Part shown: positions 26,251 to 35,145 of the stretch, piece by piece
Layout of the letters: every line of letters starts with the position of its first letter
How positions within the stretch are numbered: the first letter of the stretch is position 1
Source: Ignavibacteriota bacterium
GTDB lineage: Bacteria > Bacteroidota > Ignavibacteria > UBA10030
Length of the DNA: 64,000 nt
Direction of reading: 5' to 3'
Assembly (NCBI GenBank): GCA_003170475.1
Contig: PMZI01000082.1
Location: 40,274-104,273 of the forward strand
The notes under the pieces: generated by a model
What the model was told of the DNA's origin: nothing
Seen by the model: the letters and a program-made list of their open reading frames with translations, nothing else
Database searches by the model: none
Position numbers and translations under genes: made by a program

Positions 26251-29200
26251 TCACTCCTCCCAGAAGAATTTTCCACGCTTCTGTGGATGATTCCCGATCT
26301 GATCCATCGTGCTGGCATCAAACAACCGGCCGTTGATCATGACGTAATGAACAGAGTTGCTGTTGCGAATATTCTCAAGAGGATTCTTGTCCATCACCAC
26401 GAGGTCGGCGAGCTTCCCCGATTCGAGAGATCCGAGATCTTTGTCAAGTCCGAGATAGGTTGCTCCGTTGATTGTCGCACAGTGGAGAGCTTGCATTGGC
26501 GTCATGCCGCCCAGTTGCAGCATCCACAATTCCCAGTGCGCACCGAGTCCCTGAAGTTGTCCATGCGCTCCCAATTGAACGCTGCCTCCTGCATCGAGGA
26601 CGCTCTTGAGAGTTTTCGACGTTTCGATGAAGGAGTAGTCATCATCGTTTGCCATGATGCGCCTGCGCGAACGTGAATCGACAACATCCCGGGGAGTAAA
26701 CGTGAGCAGTCGCTCGTTCTCCCAGACCTTTGTATTTTGGTACCAATAGTTTTCGCCCATGATTCCGCCGTAGTGCACGATGAGTGTCGGTGTCAGTCCG
26801 GACTTTGATTTCGCAATCACTTGGATGGCATCATTATATAACGGGACCACTGGCATATTGTGCTCAATGCCTGTGTGACCGTCGAGCACCTGGTTCATAT
26901 TCCAAAAGAAGGTCGAGCCACCCTCAGGAACGACCATCATCTTCAACGATCGCGCAGCTTCGATGATTTCCTGGCGCTGGTCCCGGCGCGGCTGGTTGTA
27001 GCTCTTGACCGAAAAGGCCCCTACCGCTTTCATGCGACGAAGATGTGACATCGCATCCTCGAAGTTGTCGACGATGGCTTTGATGGAACCTTCTGCACCG
27101 TAGAGAACTGTTCCTGTAGAATACAACCGCGGAGCGACCGTCAATCCTCCCTTGATCATTTCGGAGTTGGAGAAGACTGCCTCGGTAGTGGCGGATGGAT
27201 CGTGCATCGTCGTGACGCCGTAGGCAAGGTTCGCGTAGAAACGCCAATTTGTCTGTGGTGTCCAACTTTCGAAATTGCCGTGAGCATGGACATCAACGAT
27301 TCCGGGCATGATTGTCTTGCCGGTCACGTCAACGATATGGGTCCCCGGTGGAACCAGCGTGCTTGCTGATGTTCCGACCGTCTTGATGCGATTGCGTTCG
27401 ATGAGAATGGTCGCATTGGGAATGACTTCGTCCCCCTTCATCGTGATGACCGTCGCGCCAACAAGAGCAATAGAGCCCGTTGGATTGTCCGTGATCGCCT
27501 GAAACGCAATGTTCAATCCGGTCGTGTCCGGTTTCTCCTGCACACTGTCTTTTGCTCCCGGGACAAAGGTGAACGTGTTGCTCAGGTCGCGTGTATACAA
27601 CTCCGGTCCGAGCGACCAGAAGAGCTTTTTGCTATCCTGAGACCAATTCAGGTATGTGCCCGCGTCCCGGGAAACCTTTTTCAGCGGATAGTCCGAAGAT
27701 CCCGGTCCAATGTTCACGGCCTGACCTGTCTTTGGGAAGACGGCGATGTAGGCGTTGAAGCGTTCGACCAGTGCAACCCATTCCTCGTCGGGGGAGGCGA
27801 TGATCTGTTCTGCATTCTCTGAAAGCAGATGCACACGGCGTTGCTCACCACTCAATCCGATGCTGATCAGTGCGGTTTTCTCTCCTTCCGCGGAGAGCAA
27901 GAAAATTCTGTCACCGTTCTTGTTGAATACGGGACGTGAGCCCTCTTCGGTGATCAGGGTGGCCTTTCCCCCGTCTGACGTCATCCAGTAGATGCCTTGC
28001 TCCTTGCTATAGAGATTTCCGCGCAGACCGTCACCGCCTGTTTTGTGATAGACGATTCTCTTTCCGTCCCGCGAAAAGGAAGGTTCTTCGTACGTCCCCT
28101 TTGCGGAAGTCAGTTTCAGGGGGTTCCTTCCGTCGGACTGAACCTTCCAGATTGCTCCCAAGTCTGCGTCACTCCACGTCGTGTAGGTAATCCACTTTCC
28201 ATCGGGCGAAAAGCCCGGAAACATCTCAAGATTCTTCTCATCCTTCGTCAGACGCTTCGGAGTTCCGTCGGGGAGGGGGCGAACCCAGAGTTTGCCAAGT
28301 GAAGAGTAGATGACAGACTTCTGGTCGGGGGAGACGGTCACCCAACGGAGCATCTTCACACCAAATTTCTCCGGTGCGACTTCCTGCGGAAATCGAACAG
28401 CTTCGGCAATCGTTTGTTTCACTTTTGCTTTGAACGGAATCTCGGACGCCTGTTTCGTCTGAACATTGATCTTCCAGATTTTTCCTTTTGCCCAGATGAT
28501 CAGGTTCTTGCCGTCGGGTGTCCATGAAAATCCCGGGTACACTCCAAAGATTGCCCATGCTTCTTGCTGATCATGGTTCAATCGGTCGAAGAGTGGTGTT
28601 TCCTTTCCGCTTTCCATATCGTGGAGGTAGAGGACGGTGTTCAGTCGCACCCGCCGTACGAATGCGATGGTCTTTCCATCGGGTGAGACCTGCGGACGAG
28701 CCGATCCTCCGGCGCCACTGATGTATTGCTCGGTCTTTCCGGTGGTGCGATCCAGTCGTTGAATAGCATAAATTACGCCATAAGGGTCCCTGTTGTATTC
28801 GAAGTCTCCGCCTCCGCTCACATCCTCACTATAGTAGAGATAGCGTCCATCGGGAGAAACACACGGTTCGCCGGCATCTTGCTGCCAGTTTCGCCGCTTC
28901 GTAAGCTGCAATCCGCCCCCGCCTCCGATATGATAGAGCCACATCTCTCCGGCGCCGAGAGATCGTGTATTCCGGTAGTGTTTTCGTCCAACGAGATAGA
29001 GCCCATCGGTCGTCCAGACGGGATTGTTGACCTGCCGCTCTTTTTCTTTCGTAATCTGTTTCAGATTTTTTCCATCAATGTCCATGATCCAGAGATTGTC
29101 CAGTCCGTCCCTATCGCTCGTGAAGGCGATCTTCTTGCCATCAGGACTAAAGCGAGGTTGCACGTCGTAAGCCGGCCCGCCGGTGAGTAATTTCGCATCG

Positions 29201-29436
29201 CCGCCGGTCGACGGCATGAGATAGATATCGCCGAGTAGATCGAAAACGATCCACTTTCCGTCGGGGCTCACATCCACCGCCATCCATGTTCCTTCGGTGG
29301 TCTCGAACTCAACGTCTGACGAGGGGCCGTGCTTGGCGTTGACGTCCCACTTGTTTTCAGTCTGCTTCGCAGCCTGTCCAAAAACAATGCTTGCACTGAG
29401 GAGAAACATGAAGAAAGAACTTAGAATGCTGCGCAT
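26251..29436 (-). CDS. Secreted TolB-like beta-propeller / amidohydrolase fusion
   Basis: A 1061-residue exported protein: signal peptide (MRSILSSFFMFLLSASIVFGQ), then a TolB/DPP-IV-like WD-type propeller with repeated GGDAKLLT, SPDGKKIAFTSD, LYYSEDV and PFSPDGK-like blades over about 600 residues, and a C-terminal amidohydrolase (MPGIVDVHAHGN metal motif, HNMPVVPLYND, GKLADLVVMDKN). This two-domain arrangement is common in Bacteroidota. The substrate, probably an imide, dipeptide or lactone, is unknown. AAGGAG eight bases before ATG 29436 fixes the start against an in-frame one at 29535. Confidence 0.85.
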   Translation of the reverse strand: MRSILSSFFMFLLSASIVFGQAAKQTENKWDVNAKHGPSSDVEFETTEGTWMAVDVSPDGKWIVFDLLGDIYLMPSTGGDAKLLTGGPAYDVQPRFSPDGKKIAFTSDRDGLDNLWIMDIDGKNLKQITKEKERQVNNPVWTTDGLYLVGRKHYRNTRSLGAGEMWLYHIGGGGGLQLTKRRNWQQDAGEPCVSPDGRYLYYSEDVSGGGDFEYNRDPYGVIYAIQRLDRTTGKTEQYISGAGGSARPQVSPDGKTIAFVRRVRLNTVLYLHDMESGKETPLFDRLNHDQQEAWAIFGVYPGFSWTPDGKNLIIWAKGKIWKINVQTKQASEIPFKAKVKQTIAEAVRFPQEVAPEKFGVKMLRWVTVSPDQKSVIYSSLGKLWVRPLPDGTPKRLTKDEKNLEMFPGFSPDGKWITYTTWSDADLGAIWKVQSDGRNPLKLTSAKGTYEEPSFSRDGKRIVYHKTGGDGLRGNLYSKEQGIYWMTSDGGKATLITEEGSRPVFNKNGDRIFLLSAEGEKTALISIGLSGEQRRVHLLSENAEQIIASPDEEWVALVERFNAYIAVFPKTGQAVNIGPGSSDYPLKKVSRDAGTYLNWSQDSKKLFWSLGPELYTRDLSNTFTFVPGAKDSVQEKPDTTGLNIAFQAITDNPTGSIALVGATVITMKGDEVIPNATILIERNRIKTVGTSASTLVPPGTHIVDVTGKTIMPGIVDVHAHGNFESWTPQTNWRFYANLAYGVTTMHDPSATTEAVFSNSEMIKGGLTVAPRLYSTGTVLYGAEGSIKAIVDNFEDAMSHLRRMKAVGAFSVKSYNQPRRDQRQEIIEAARSLKMMVVPEGGSTFFWNMNQVLDGHTGIEHNMPVVPLYNDAIQVIAKSKSGLTPTLIVHYGGIMGENYWYQNTKVWENERLLTFTPRDVVDSRSRRRIMANDDDYSFIETSKTLKSVLDAGGSVQLGAHGQLQGLGAHWELWMLQLGGMTPMQALHCATINGATYLGLDKDLGSLESGKLADLVVMDKNPLENIRNSNSVHYVMINGRLFDASTMDQIGNHPQKRGKFFWEE

Positions 29437-29848
29437 TGCGGTGCTCCTTCGGAAGGTCATGGGTGAGCGATCTCTTGAGCCCAAACAGGGTGATTCGACA
29501 AGGTAGCAAGAATGAGGAAAAAGGAAAAGGAGCAAACAGCAGCAATAGGCAGAGAGCAGATCGCACTTGGAGATCGTGACAAAGGAGAGGCCGCGATGCG
29601 TGCTCGGGTCATCGATGAAAATGGGTCGTCATCGACTGAAGTCGACGCCTTTGCAGATGCAAAACCCTTCGGGTTTTATAGAAATCGAGCCGTCCCCGCC
29701 AGACCGCGAGACGGCTGGCGATTTATCGGATGGCGAGGGAAAGCCGTTCTTCTGCGAGTTGCTGGCGCCAACCGTTCCCTCTGTCCTTTCAATGAGGTTT
29801 TTCCTATTTTCCGACTACTCTTTTTCATCGTCCATTTTGCATTGACCT
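29437..29848. other. Divergent intergenic region with two hairpins
   Basis: No gene is seen in this 412-bp gap between the divergent amidohydrolase and FAD oxidase genes. It holds AAAACCC-TTC-GGGTTTT, a perfect 7-bp hairpin at 29661-29677, and an AGCCGTC/GACGGCT inverted repeat at 29688-29716 that encloses a CCCCGCC-like segment similar to the repeats near 39.7 and 43 kb. Confidence 0.55.
29661..29677. terminator. Hairpin AAAACCC-TTC-GGGTTTT
   Basis: A perfect seven-base-pair stem with a three-base loop; the T run in the right arm (or the A run on the other strand) resembles a compact intrinsic terminator. No gene ends beside it, so it may instead be a transcribed regulatory or repeat element. 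Confidence 0.35.
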
Positions 29849-30958
29849 ATGGCTGATTTTGAAATAGCTGTTATCGGAGCAGGTGTTGTCGGACTCGCAA
29901 TCGCCGCCCGGCTCTCGGAGAAGCACAAGAACCTCGTGATTCTTGAAAAGAACGAGAAATACGGAATGGAAACCTCGAGCCGGAATAGCGAGGTAATTCA
30001 TGCCGGGATCTATTATAAGCCGGGTTCTTTGAAGGCGACGCTGTGCGTGGAAGGGCGGGAGGAGCTCTACAGGATTTGTCGAAAGCACAACGTCGGACAC
30101 AAGCAGATCACAAAAATCGTTACCGCTACGAACGAGAGCGAATTAATGGTCCTTGAGGCGACGTACGCCAATGGAAGGGAGAACGGGGTCCCGCTTGAGA
30201 TATTGACGAAACAGCAGACGCTCGCTCTGGAGCCGCACATCAATACCGTCGGTTCGATTTTCTCACCGACGACCGGCATCGTCAGTGCCCACGAATTGAT
30301 GGATTGCTACTATCATCTCGCAGTGAGCAATGGAGTGACGGTTCAGCATCACTGTGAGGTGGTGGGAATCGAAAGGCGCGGCGGAGAGTATGCGATTACG
30401 GTGGACGAAGGCGGGCAGCGTTCGGTCGTTACGAGTGAAAAAATCATCAACTCCGCTGGTCTCTATTCGGACAAAGTCGCTCAGATGGCCGGCATCGATA
30501 TCGACAAAGCCGGATATCGGATGGTGTTCGCGAAGGGTTCCTATTTTTCTGTGGCTTCTACGAAAGCTAAACTGGTTTCACGCCTCGTCTATCCCGTGCC
30601 GCACAAAGAGACGCTTGGCGTTCACGTCGTGCTTGACCTCGGCGGTCGGCTTAGGATGGGACCCGACACCGAGTACATGGATGAGCTCAACTGCGACTAC
30701 TCAGTCGCAGAGTCGAAACGAAACGTGTTTGCCGAGTCCGTCCGCCGGATTCTTCCCGCCATTGCCGATGAAGACCTGGCACCAGACATGAGCGGCATAC
30801 GACCCAAGCTCCAACGCAGGGGAGAAGATGAAAAAGACTGGATCATTGTGCATGAAGCGCAGAGGGGATTGGAGGGGTTCTACAACTTGATCGGAATGGA
30901 GTCACCGGCACTGACAGCTTCTGCGGCAATAGCGAAGCACGTGGAAGGCATTCTTTGA
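29849..30958 (+). CDS. lhgO: L-2-hydroxyglutarate oxidase-like FAD protein
   Basis: A 369-residue DAO-family flavoenzyme similar to L-2-hydroxyglutarate dehydrogenase/oxidase (LhgO). The FAD-binding motif is VIGAGVVGLAIAARL (about 7-21) and the C-terminal part YNLIGMESPALTASAAIAKHV is typical. It also has SRNSEVIHAGIYYKPGSLKA, a hallmark of the group. It would oxidise L-2-hydroxyglutarate to 2-oxoglutarate and feed electrons to quinones. It precedes the poly-gamma-glutamate operon on the same strand by 276 bp; the glutamate/2-oxoglutarate link is attractive but only inferred. Confidence 0.83.
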   Translation: MADFEIAVIGAGVVGLAIAARLSEKHKNLVILEKNEKYGMETSSRNSEVIHAGIYYKPGSLKATLCVEGREELYRICRKHNVGHKQITKIVTATNESELMVLEATYANGRENGVPLEILTKQQTLALEPHINTVGSIFSPTTGIVSAHELMDCYYHLAVSNGVTVQHHCEVVGIERRGGEYAITVDEGGQRSVVTSEKIINSAGLYSDKVAQMAGIDIDKAGYRMVFAKGSYFSVASTKAKLVSRLVYPVPHKETLGVHVVLDLGGRLRMGPDTEYMDELNCDYSVAESKRNVFAESVRRILPAIADEDLAPDMSGIRPKLQRRGEDEKDWIIVHEAQRGLEGFYNLIGMESPALTASAAIAKHVEGIL

Positions 30959-31159
30959 CAGCTCAGAACTCTTGCGCGGATTTTTGAATGCGATGATCCA
31001 ACCCTGATTGGCTCCTGCTTTTATGACTTTTCCTGCCATAGATTCTTCGAACGCTTCTGCGTTCCTCCCTTTGAACTCTATTGTGCACGTCCCCTCTCGA
31101 AGCAGGAGGAGGCACCCCGTTCATTCCTGAGATAGTTCGACGGGGTGGCATTTCTTCAT
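30902..31159 (-). pseudogene. Possible small gene with an in-frame TGA, antisense-divergent to marR
   Basis: In the gap between lhgO and marR a minus-strand frame from ATG 31159 reads MKKCHPVELSQE, then TGA (31121-31123), then TGCLLLLREG, and continues with protein-like sequence containing KGRNAEAFEESMAGKV and GANQGWIIAFKNPRK before the tail runs antisense to the end of lhgO. It may be a decayed gene or, much less likely, a selenoprotein. Its ATG starts seven bases from the palindrome upstream of marR. Confidence 0.2.
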
Positions 31160-31165
31160 AGTTCG

Positions 31166-31188
31166 ATTATATTGTAGCACGATATAAT
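31166..31188. promoter_or_regulatory. Palindromic MarR-type operator with TATAAT box
   Basis: A 23-bp imperfect palindrome: ATTATAT, TGT, a three-base centre, ACG, ATATAAT, with only the inner base pair mismatched. It lies 46 bp upstream of the marR start. The right half is TATAAT (31183-31188), a good -10 box, so bound repressor would block transcription. This spacing and symmetry is typical of MarR-family autoregulation; the binding itself is inferred. Confidence 0.6.
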
Positions 31189-31234
31189 TGGCAACCATGG
31201 TGACCCGCACGTTCCATTCTGAAAGATTGAAGCT

Positions 31235-31771
31235 ATGGCCAAAAAAAGTGTCACGGCTCGCGCAGAGCGAATCGTCAGACTTCTGCCCGGGATCATGAGG
31301 TCAATTGCCCGCTGGCATAACAATCGGATGATCATGGGCATCACCGAAAGCGGACGGATGGATCGGCCCGTCGGTGATGTGAAGATTCAGGGGGGCAAGG
31401 GGTTGAAGCTGACGTTGAATCAGTACCAGGCACTCGTCACAATTCGGGAATTGGGCGAGTGCTCGGTGAATGATCTCGCTGACAAACTCGGCATTGCCCA
31501 GAGCACGACGTCTCAGCTTGTCGATCGATTGGTCAAGAGCGGCTGCGTCAGCAGGGAAACATTTGCCGATGATCGCAGAAGGATGGTTGTGGCGCTCAGC
31601 AAATCGGGCGAACAAATGATAGAACGCAGAAAACAATCGCTCCTCAAAGCATATGCTCACATCCTCCTGATGCTGGATGAGAATGATCAGAATATGCTCG
31701 AAGAGGCATTCGAAAAGTTCTATCGGATTGCCGCGAAATTGAGTCTGTGGCCGAAAAAGCGCCGACATTGA
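31235..31771 (+). CDS. MarR-family transcriptional regulator
   Basis: A 178-residue winged-helix regulator of the MarR type. The helix-turn-helix region reads TIRELGECSVNDLADKLGIAQSTTSQLVDRLVKSGCVSRE and the wing is DDRRRMVVALSKSGEQM. MarR dimers usually repress their own operon until a small ligand releases them. A palindrome with a TATAAT box precedes the gene and the pgsBCW-type operon begins 37 bp after its stop, so this is the probable regulator of that operon. Confidence 0.85.
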   Translation: MAKKSVTARAERIVRLLPGIMRSIARWHNNRMIMGITESGRMDRPVGDVKIQGGKGLKLTLNQYQALVTIRELGECSVNDLADKLGIAQSTTSQLVDRLVKSGCVSRETFADDRRRMVVALSKSGEQMIERRKQSLLKAYAHILLMLDENDQNMLEEAFEKFYRIAAKLSLWPKKRRH

Positions 31772-31807
31772 CAAAAAGACTTTCCTTTCCTCTTTCTGGA
31801 GATTGTT

Positions 31808-32977
31808 TTGACGATCCTCCTCATCACAGTATTTGTCTTTGTCCTTTACCTCGTCTATGAGAGAGTTGTTCTCGATCGGCTGAGGAAATCCATTCCGCTC
31901 GTCATCACCGTCACCGGTACGCGCGGGAAATCGACAGTCGTCCGCCTGCTCGCCTCGATCCTTCGAGAAAACGGTGGCGTCGTGCTGGCGAAATCCACCG
32001 GCTCACAGGCGCAATATGTTCTGCCTGATGGTACTGTGGAAGATGTTGCCCGCCGCGGATTGGTGTCTATTCTCGAACAGAAGAAAGCCCTCAAGAAAGC
32101 CGTGATTCTCAAGGCAGACTGCCTTGTTGCTGAGATCATGAGCATCCGGCCGGAGAACCATCTCGTCGAATCACAGCGTATCCTCAAGCCAAATATGGTT
32201 ATTCTGACGAACGTTCGGAAAGATCACACGGATGCAATGGGAGAGAGGGAAGATGACATCGCCCGGGTTCTCAATCTCGATTTTCCCAAGGGCGCGGCGG
32301 TCTATGTGTCCCAGGATTCCCAACAGTATATCGATGAAGAAATCGTTCAGACGCGTTCGTTGCAGCTCAGAGTGGTTCCGCGTACTTCGATGCTTTCTCC
32401 GGCCGATCCGAAGTCTCCTCTTCCGAGAAACGAGTTTTCAGAAAACCTGGATCTCGTCGCCGCTGTAGCGCGAGGACTGAACATCGAAGACGCGGTCATT
32501 GTGCGGGGAATACAAAATGCAATCCACGATATAGGTCGATTTACGATCTGGAGCCTGCAACTGAATGGAAAAAAGATCTTCGCGGTCAATGCCTTCGCAG
32601 CCAATGATCCGGACTCCACACTCAAGGTGCTTGCAAAAACTCATGAGTTGCTTGCAGGCAAACCGCGGGCGTTTACAGGACTGTTGAATCTGCGCGCCGA
32701 CCGCCCCGAGAGGACGTTACAGTGGATCGAAGCGCTGAACTCGGGGGTGGCGAAGGAATTTTCTCAGCTGTATGTTCTCGGCGGGCACGCAAACGTCGTG
32801 AAGCGGAAAATTGACAAGACACTAACCGTCGCGTCGAAGTCTCCGGACACTGTAACCCAGACCATCGCTGAACATATGGAAGAGGACGAAGTTCTTTTCG
32901 GGTTCGGCAATATCCGGGGCGCCGGAGAACAACTTGTCGAATACTGGCGGCGGGAAGGAAAAGAATATGGAATATGA
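31808..32977 (+). CDS. pgsB: Poly-gamma-glutamate ligase PgsB/CapB
   Basis: A 389-residue amide ligase with one N-terminal membrane helix (residues 2-19) and an ATP-binding P-loop TGTRGKST (36-43) of the Mur-ligase type, followed by a second motif ILTNVRKDHTDAMG (about 131-144). It adds gamma-linked glutamates to a growing chain at the membrane, together with PgsC. The start is TTG (31808) with GGAG six bases ahead. It overlaps pgsC by eleven bases. The length matches the CapB family. Confidence 0.92.
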   Translation: MTILLITVFVFVLYLVYERVVLDRLRKSIPLVITVTGTRGKSTVVRLLASILRENGGVVLAKSTGSQAQYVLPDGTVEDVARRGLVSILEQKKALKKAVILKADCLVAEIMSIRPENHLVESQRILKPNMVILTNVRKDHTDAMGEREDDIARVLNLDFPKGAAVYVSQDSQQYIDEEIVQTRSLQLRVVPRTSMLSPADPKSPLPRNEFSENLDLVAAVARGLNIEDAVIVRGIQNAIHDIGRFTIWSLQLNGKKIFAVNAFAANDPDSTLKVLAKTHELLAGKPRAFTGLLNLRADRPERTLQWIEALNSGVAKEFSQLYVLGGHANVVKRKIDKTLTVASKSPDTVTQTIAEHMEEDEVLFGFGNIRGAGEQLVEYWRREGKEYGI

Positions 32978-33404
32978 ACTCATTTTCGTCGCATTGCTCG
33001 CTTCGCTGCTCTTCATCGGAGTGACAGGGTTTTATCCGGGAGGAATCATTGTTCCAAGCTACCTCGTCCTCTTCATCCATCAACCCGGACGTCTTCTCGG
33101 GACTCTCATCGCAGCACTGCTGACGTACCTCTGTTACAAACTCCTCTCCCGCTATCTTATCATCTTCGGAAGACGGATATTTGTGTTCATGGTGCTGGTC
33201 GGCGCGTTATGGACGTTCTGCTGGATGCAGGTGGTTCCGATCCTCTCGCCGGGTTCACTCGAATTCAGAGTCATCGGATGGGTCATCCCGGGTCTCATCG
33301 CGAACAACTTTGAGAAACAAGGCATCGTTTCCACGACGGCATCGCTCGTCACAGTGACCGTCACTGTTTATCTTCTCGGCCGGCTTTTAGGATTGGTTGC
33401 GTAG
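32967..33404 (+). CDS. pgsC: PgsC/CapC membrane subunit
   Basis: A 145-residue polytopic protein with about four helices and the CapC signature GVTGFYPGGIIVPSYL near residue 20. It is the membrane partner of PgsB. The ATG at 32967 overlaps the end of pgsB; the longer frame from 32934 is antisense-free but lies in pgsB and is not needed. The protein ends two bases before pgsW. Confidence 0.92.
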   Translation: MEYELIFVALLASLLFIGVTGFYPGGIIVPSYLVLFIHQPGRLLGTLIAALLTYLCYKLLSRYLIIFGRRIFVFMVLVGALWTFCWMQVVPILSPGSLEFRVIGWVIPGLIANNFEKQGIVSTTASLVTVTVTVYLLGRLLGLVA

Positions 33405-33406
33405 GC

Positions 33407-34528
33407 ATGGTAAGACTCTTCGATCAGTTCAGGATGATATTTCCCGATCCGAAAGTGCAGGGACTGGTTCTCTGTGCTCTCGTGAGCACTGCGATGGTTG
33501 GTGTTGTGCTCTCATTGGATCCGGCTCCTCGCGGTGGGAACATTGAGCGGAAGGTCGCTGCTTCCGAGTCGATGGAACTGGCCATCAAAGCATTGCGCGA
33601 GAACTACCTCTCCCGCGGATTTCAATTCGACGATACCGTAGATCCGAATCACACTGCACTCGTGGGGGTTGAGTATTCAGACATGGTGACGACACTTGGG
33701 AGCGCTGATGCAAAGAGGTCAACGACCAATCCAAACGTTGCAGGGCTTGTCGTGCAGCTCCTCATCGAAGCCGGCGTGAAGCAAGGCGATACCATAGCAG
33801 TCGGATGTTCCGGATCGTTTCCGGCGCTTGCGGTTGCGACGCTTGCTGCAACTAAAACTCTGGGTGTGCATCCGGTGATAGTCCTTTCTCTCGGATCTTC
33901 TTCTTTTGGTGCAGACAGGGTTGACTGGACGCTTCTGGATATCCTGGGATTGTTAAAGAGCAAACATCTGGTGGATGTGTCGTTTGCGGGAGTTTCGTTG
34001 GGCGGAGCCGCTGATGTTGGAAATGACTTTGAGCCGGAAACGAGAAAAATGCTCGCCGAGAAGATGAACCTTTCCGGAATCCCGATTATCAACGAACCGG
34101 ATCTTGTGCGAAACGTTGCCAGGAGAATGGGAATCTACTTTGGCGCAACGGGGGCAAGAGGAATTGCAGCCTTTGTCAATATTGGAGGAAGTCAGGCCGA
34201 CCTTGGAATAGATCCAATCATCTTGAAGCTCGAACCGGGTGTCAACCGACAAATCACATTGCCGGAGAAAGAGGAGAGGTACGGTGTTGTTTTTGCGATG
34301 GCCAAGCGCCATATTCCAGTGGTACACCTTCTGCATATCAAAGGGCTCATGTTGAAATACGGGCTCCCGTGGGATCCGACCCCCTTGCCGAGTGTCTCGG
34401 CAGAAGACGTCTCACAACCCCACTCGGCACTGAATGCCTCTCTGGTTGCAGCCATGAGTCTCTATTTCTTTCTCATCCTCATGATTTTCATCTTGTACAG
34501 AAGAAAGTTGTTGCGAACATCATCCTGA
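33407..34528 (+). CDS. pgsW: PgsW-like poly-gamma-glutamate system protein
   Basis: A 373-residue protein of the family named poly-gamma-glutamate system protein. It has one N-terminal helix (about 16-36), a large extracytoplasmic or cytoplasmic alpha/beta domain with AVGCSGSFPALAVATLAA (a nucleophile-elbow-like Gly-Cys-Ser-Gly) and GARGIAAFVNIGGSQADLG, and a C-terminal helix (about 345-366). The biochemical role is not known. It begins two bases after pgsC and so belongs to the ligase core; pgsA and pgsE are not found. Confidence 0.8.
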   Translation: MVRLFDQFRMIFPDPKVQGLVLCALVSTAMVGVVLSLDPAPRGGNIERKVAASESMELAIKALRENYLSRGFQFDDTVDPNHTALVGVEYSDMVTTLGSADAKRSTTNPNVAGLVVQLLIEAGVKQGDTIAVGCSGSFPALAVATLAATKTLGVHPVIVLSLGSSSFGADRVDWTLLDILGLLKSKHLVDVSFAGVSLGGAADVGNDFEPETRKMLAEKMNLSGIPIINEPDLVRNVARRMGIYFGATGARGIAAFVNIGGSQADLGIDPIILKLEPGVNRQITLPEKEERYGVVFAMAKRHIPVVHLLHIKGLMLKYGLPWDPTPLPSVSAEDVSQPHSALNASLVAAMSLYFFLILMIFILYRRKLLRTSS

Positions 34529-34539
34529 AGGAGTCGATC

Positions 34540-35142
34540 ATGAAATATGTGTCGTTCATTCTCTTGCTTGTAGTCGCTGCGGGATTGGTCTGGTCTCCGG
34601 CCGCGGCGCAAAAGCAGCAAGTAAAACTCGAACAGCCCGTCCTTCTGACATCCTGCGGCCAAAGCCCCGGGCCGCTCAAGATCAAAGTGTTCTTCGGAAG
34701 ACTCGGGATCGACTATGTCTACAATGTGCAAGCTGCGGCCGGCGACATCATTGCAAAGAAAAAGGAAGGCAAGCCGTTCAAGTCTCTGATCATTGTGGTT
34801 GGAGCAAGTCTGAAGGGAATGGGAGCGGCAAAGGTCTCGATCGAAGAAGAAATTGATCGGACGAAAAAGCTGATCGCGGAAGCCCGGAAGCAGGGGATGA
34901 AGGTGGTTGGTTCGCACGTTGAAGGCATGGAGCGTCGTGCTCAGGGAGCGGCTCCCGGCGATAACTCCGACGAACAGTCGATTGATGCCGTTTGTCCGCA
35001 GTCAGACATTATGGTCGTTCGCAAAGACGGTGACGAAGACAAGCGGTTCACGACGATCTCGACGGGAAAGAAAATTCCGTTGGTGCTGTTTGAAAAGAAC
35101 ATGGAACTATCAGATGTTCTGAAAAATCTCTATCAGAAGTAA
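34540..35142 (+). CDS. Secreted DUF6305-like protein of the PGA operon
   Basis: A 200-residue protein with a signal peptide (MKYVSFILLLVVAAGLVWSPAAAQ) and one compact domain (LTSCGQSPGPLKIKVFFGRLG ... SLIIVVGASLKGMGAAK) resembling DUF6305. It has two cysteines that could form a disulfide. AAGGAG lies seven bases upstream of ATG 34540. The start at 34369 given by the longer frame lies inside pgsW. Function unknown; a polymer- or amino-acid-binding role is a guess from its place in the operon. Confidence 0.65.
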   Translation: MKYVSFILLLVVAAGLVWSPAAAQKQQVKLEQPVLLTSCGQSPGPLKIKVFFGRLGIDYVYNVQAAAGDIIAKKKEGKPFKSLIIVVGASLKGMGAAKVSIEEEIDRTKKLIAEARKQGMKVVGSHVEGMERRAQGAAPGDNSDEQSIDAVCPQSDIMVVRKDGDEDKRFTTISTGKKIPLVLFEKNMELSDVLKNLYQK

Positions 35143-35145
35143 ACT

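Noticed and set aside
34369..34539. Longer form of the DUF6305-like gene
   Set aside because: It overlaps pgsW and would hide the signal peptide that begins at 34540.
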